From positions 1-5,697 of the forward strand of contig JANPII010000127.1 in NCBI GenBank assembly GCA_031424915.1: a DNA stretch of 5,697 nucleotides. Direction: 5' to 3'. The translations under genes were made by a program, and so were the position numbers. The notes beneath the pieces are model-generated. The model was not told the origin of the DNA. It did no database searches and saw only the letters and a program-made list of their open reading frames with translations. Shown piece by piece: positions 4,592-5,697 of the stretch. This stretch comes from JANPII01 sp031424915 (lineage in GTDB: Bacteria; Pseudomonadota; Alphaproteobacteria; Rickettsiales; Midichloriaceae). Position 1 is the first letter of the stretch. Each line of letters opens with the position of its first letter.

Positions 4592-5671
4592 ATGCTAGAT
4601 GCATCCCTTCTCCCACCCTATGTCGACTGTGCTAGCACAGAATGGGATAAACTGCTGTCAGAGTATAAAAATATGTGGGATACGTGGGAGCACCATCAGT
4701 TGTTGCTCAAAAAACGCATAAGTAAGACAAGTAAGACAAGTAAGACAAGTAGGAGTATGTGGGACTATTCGGTACCTAAGTTGCCGATCGAAAAATTCAA
4801 AAGTCAGACAAGTAAAGTAAGGGAGATAGATAAGAATAATATAAGGCCGCCTGTTGTACATAAATTGTTGCTCAAAAACTTCACAGATGGCAATTTAGAA
4901 CAACTTCTAAAATACTTTAGCCACCAAAAAATTGAATCATGGATAGAAGACCTATATTTATACAGCCCTAACTTATCAGAAGCTAGTTGGAAAGTGATAT
5001 TTAAGGGTGTACCTGCCCATTACTGCTGGGTTATGGGCGAGGTTAATGAGGCAACAGCTCAAATTATAGCACGGATAATAAATGAGAATGGCAAGCTTCA
5101 TTTAGGCCTAGAGTCAGCAACAGACCCAAGATCGCTACGCTCTCAAGTAATATTTAAAATGGTGCCTGACCTCCGTTGTTGTACAGAAGCAACCACGAAG
5201 ATAATAGAAGATATCAATAAGTATTGGAGTAAGGTGCAAGCACAATTACGATCAGAATTCCAGAAGGCAGTCGCAATTACTAAAGATGCAGGCAAAATAA
5301 AGATTATAAATACAGGAGGCGAAGAATTCCATGTGATCTGTATGGAAGACCTACGCAGCCATAGAAGATATGTACGAGGAGGCCGCAGTGGGCGAGGGAA
5401 TGGCAGGGCCTGGCAAGTAGGGGTTAATACGACCCGCGCTCTAGCAATACCTACGCCTCAGCAAACTACGGAGCAAGAGGTAGTTGATACGCCCAAGGTG
5501 GTGGAAGTTCTGCGACAAACTCCAGTTGAGAAACCGACAATTCAGCCCTCAGGGCAAGTAGGGGTTGATACGCCCTGCGCTACCAGCGCTCTAGAAACAC
5601 CTTCTCATCAGCAAACAAATGAAAAAGATTCTATATATTATGAATACAAGATCCTATATCAGATAGCATAG
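4592..5671 (+). CDS. Repeat-rich hypothetical protein, 359 residues
   Basis: I do not recognise this protein. The start is supported by AAGG at 4580-4583, 8 nt before the ATG. It is hydrophilic, with no signal peptide or membrane helix. Residues 44-53 are a KTS tandem repeat. The phrase H-x-LLLK occurs at 35-40 and 90-95, and MWD at 28-30 and 56-58, suggesting a diverged N-terminal duplication. The centre (about 97-235) looks helical and holds two related units: V-I-F-K-x-V-P at 135-141 and 186-192, each followed by EAT and II-x-x-IN (153-163 and 199-208). Next comes a basic glycine/arginine patch VRGGRSGRGNGR (261-272), like an RGG box, which in other proteins often binds RNA. The tail (274-345) is Pro/Thr/Gln-rich and contains QVGV-x-T...P...QQT twice (275 and 322). 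It is read away from the fusion gene across a 328-nt divergent region. A secreted or host-directed protein is conceivable from the repeats and orphan character, but nothing shows it. Confidence 0.75.
   Translation: MLDASLLPPYVDCASTEWDKLLSEYKNMWDTWEHHQLLLKKRISKTSKTSKTSRSMWDYSVPKLPIEKFKSQTSKVREIDKNNIRPPVVHKLLLKNFTDGNLEQLLKYFSHQKIESWIEDLYLYSPNLSEASWKVIFKGVPAHYCWVMGEVNEATAQIIARIINENGKLHLGLESATDPRSLRSQVIFKMVPDLRCCTEATTKIIEDINKYWSKVQAQLRSEFQKAVAITKDAGKIKIINTGGEEFHVICMEDLRSHRRYVRGGRSGRGNGRAWQVGVNTTRALAIPTPQQTTEQEVVDTPKVVEVLRQTPVEKPTIQPSGQVGVDTPCATSALETPSHQQTNEKDSIYYEYKILYQIA
4700..4878 (+). repeat. 14-bp in-frame direct repeat TTGTTGCTCAAAAA
   Basis: The word TTGTTGCTCAAAAA is found at 4700-4713 and 4865-4878. 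The offset of 165 nt is 55 codons, so both encode LLLK preceded by H-Q or H-K. Together with the paired MWD motifs it marks an old internal duplication of the N-terminal part of the gene. Confidence 0.6.
4721..4751 (+). repeat. 9-bp tandem repeat (AGTAAGACA, about 3.4 copies)
   Basis: Three perfect copies of AGTAAGACA (4721-4729, 4730-4738, 4739-4747) are followed by a partial fourth, AGTA. The unit is three codons long and gives S-K-T, so copy number can change without breaking the frame. A decayed relative, AGTCAGACAAGTAAAG, lies at 4802-4817 and encodes SQTSK. Confidence 0.9.
5412..5616 (+). repeat. Duplicated segment in the tail of the 359-residue gene
   Basis: Copy one (5412-5466) and copy two (5553-5616) begin with nearly identical 20-bp blocks (GGCAAGTAGGGGTT, then A or G, then ATACG) at an offset of 141 nt. 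They continue through GCGCTCTAG and end in TCAGCAAAC at an offset of 150 nt, after a 9-nt insertion in copy two. Both offsets are multiples of three, so the duplication is in frame. Confidence 0.8.
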
Positions 5672-5697
5672 ACCGGTGAGAACGCCTGCATACATAA

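Noticed and set aside
4721..4817. Possible CRISPR array
   Set aside because: The repeat unit is only 9 bp, has no spacers, and encodes a simple peptide repeat inside a gene.
4658..4861. Minus-strand open frame of 67 residues
   Set aside because: It is antisense to the repeat region of the orphan gene. Its TCLTCLTCLT run is just the complement of the 9-bp repeat.
4385..5560. CAAGTA as a dispersed regulatory word
   Set aside because: It occurs many times, mostly inside codons of the KTS repeat and the duplicated tail, and elsewhere in the window, so frequency alone does not make it a binding motif.
1..5697. tRNA, rRNA, insertion sequence or prophage genes
   Set aside because: No cloverleaf-like segments, rRNA motifs, transposase-like frames or flanking terminal inverted repeats were seen on either strand.

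Overview
The window comes from a moderately A+T-rich proteobacterial genome. HemY and the small membrane-anchored coiled-coil gene in front of it are a proteobacterial pair. The HemY reads more like alphaproteobacterial versions, and a sodium:solute symporter fused to a histidine-kinase-like module is something I associate with host-associated lineages (Rickettsiales/Holosporales-type alphaproteobacteria, or Legionella/Coxiella-type gammaproteobacteria). I cannot fix the genus from the sequence alone.

Layout. Three genes are read leftwards (minus strand). In order of transcription they are a large symporter/sensor-kinase fusion (1723-4257), a 250-residue mitofilin/HemX-like membrane protein (896-1648), and hemY (886 to the left edge, cut off by the window). 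The last two are 9 nt apart and surely co-transcribed. The fusion gene lies 74 nt upstream of them, with a weak promoter candidate in that gap. A 328-nt divergent intergenic region (4264-4591) holds a good promoter for the fusion gene, two promoter candidates for the rightward gene and several short dyads. To its right, on the plus strand, is a 359-residue unrecognised protein (4592-5671) built largely from short repeats. The last 26 nt hold nothing recognisable.

How they may work together. HemY and the mitofilin/HemX-like protein are inner-membrane proteins of the classical hem locus, tied by position to late haem biosynthesis or membrane organisation. The fusion protein keeps the hallmarks of a sodium-coupled transporter. 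Its C-terminal kinase, however, has lost the phosphoacceptor histidine (Ser at residue 637) and glycines of both ATP-binding boxes, so it looks like a transporter carrying a pseudokinase. This is the most interesting point in the window. The second is the repeat-rich orphan gene, with an in-frame 9-bp tandem repeat, an internal duplication and an RGG-like patch.
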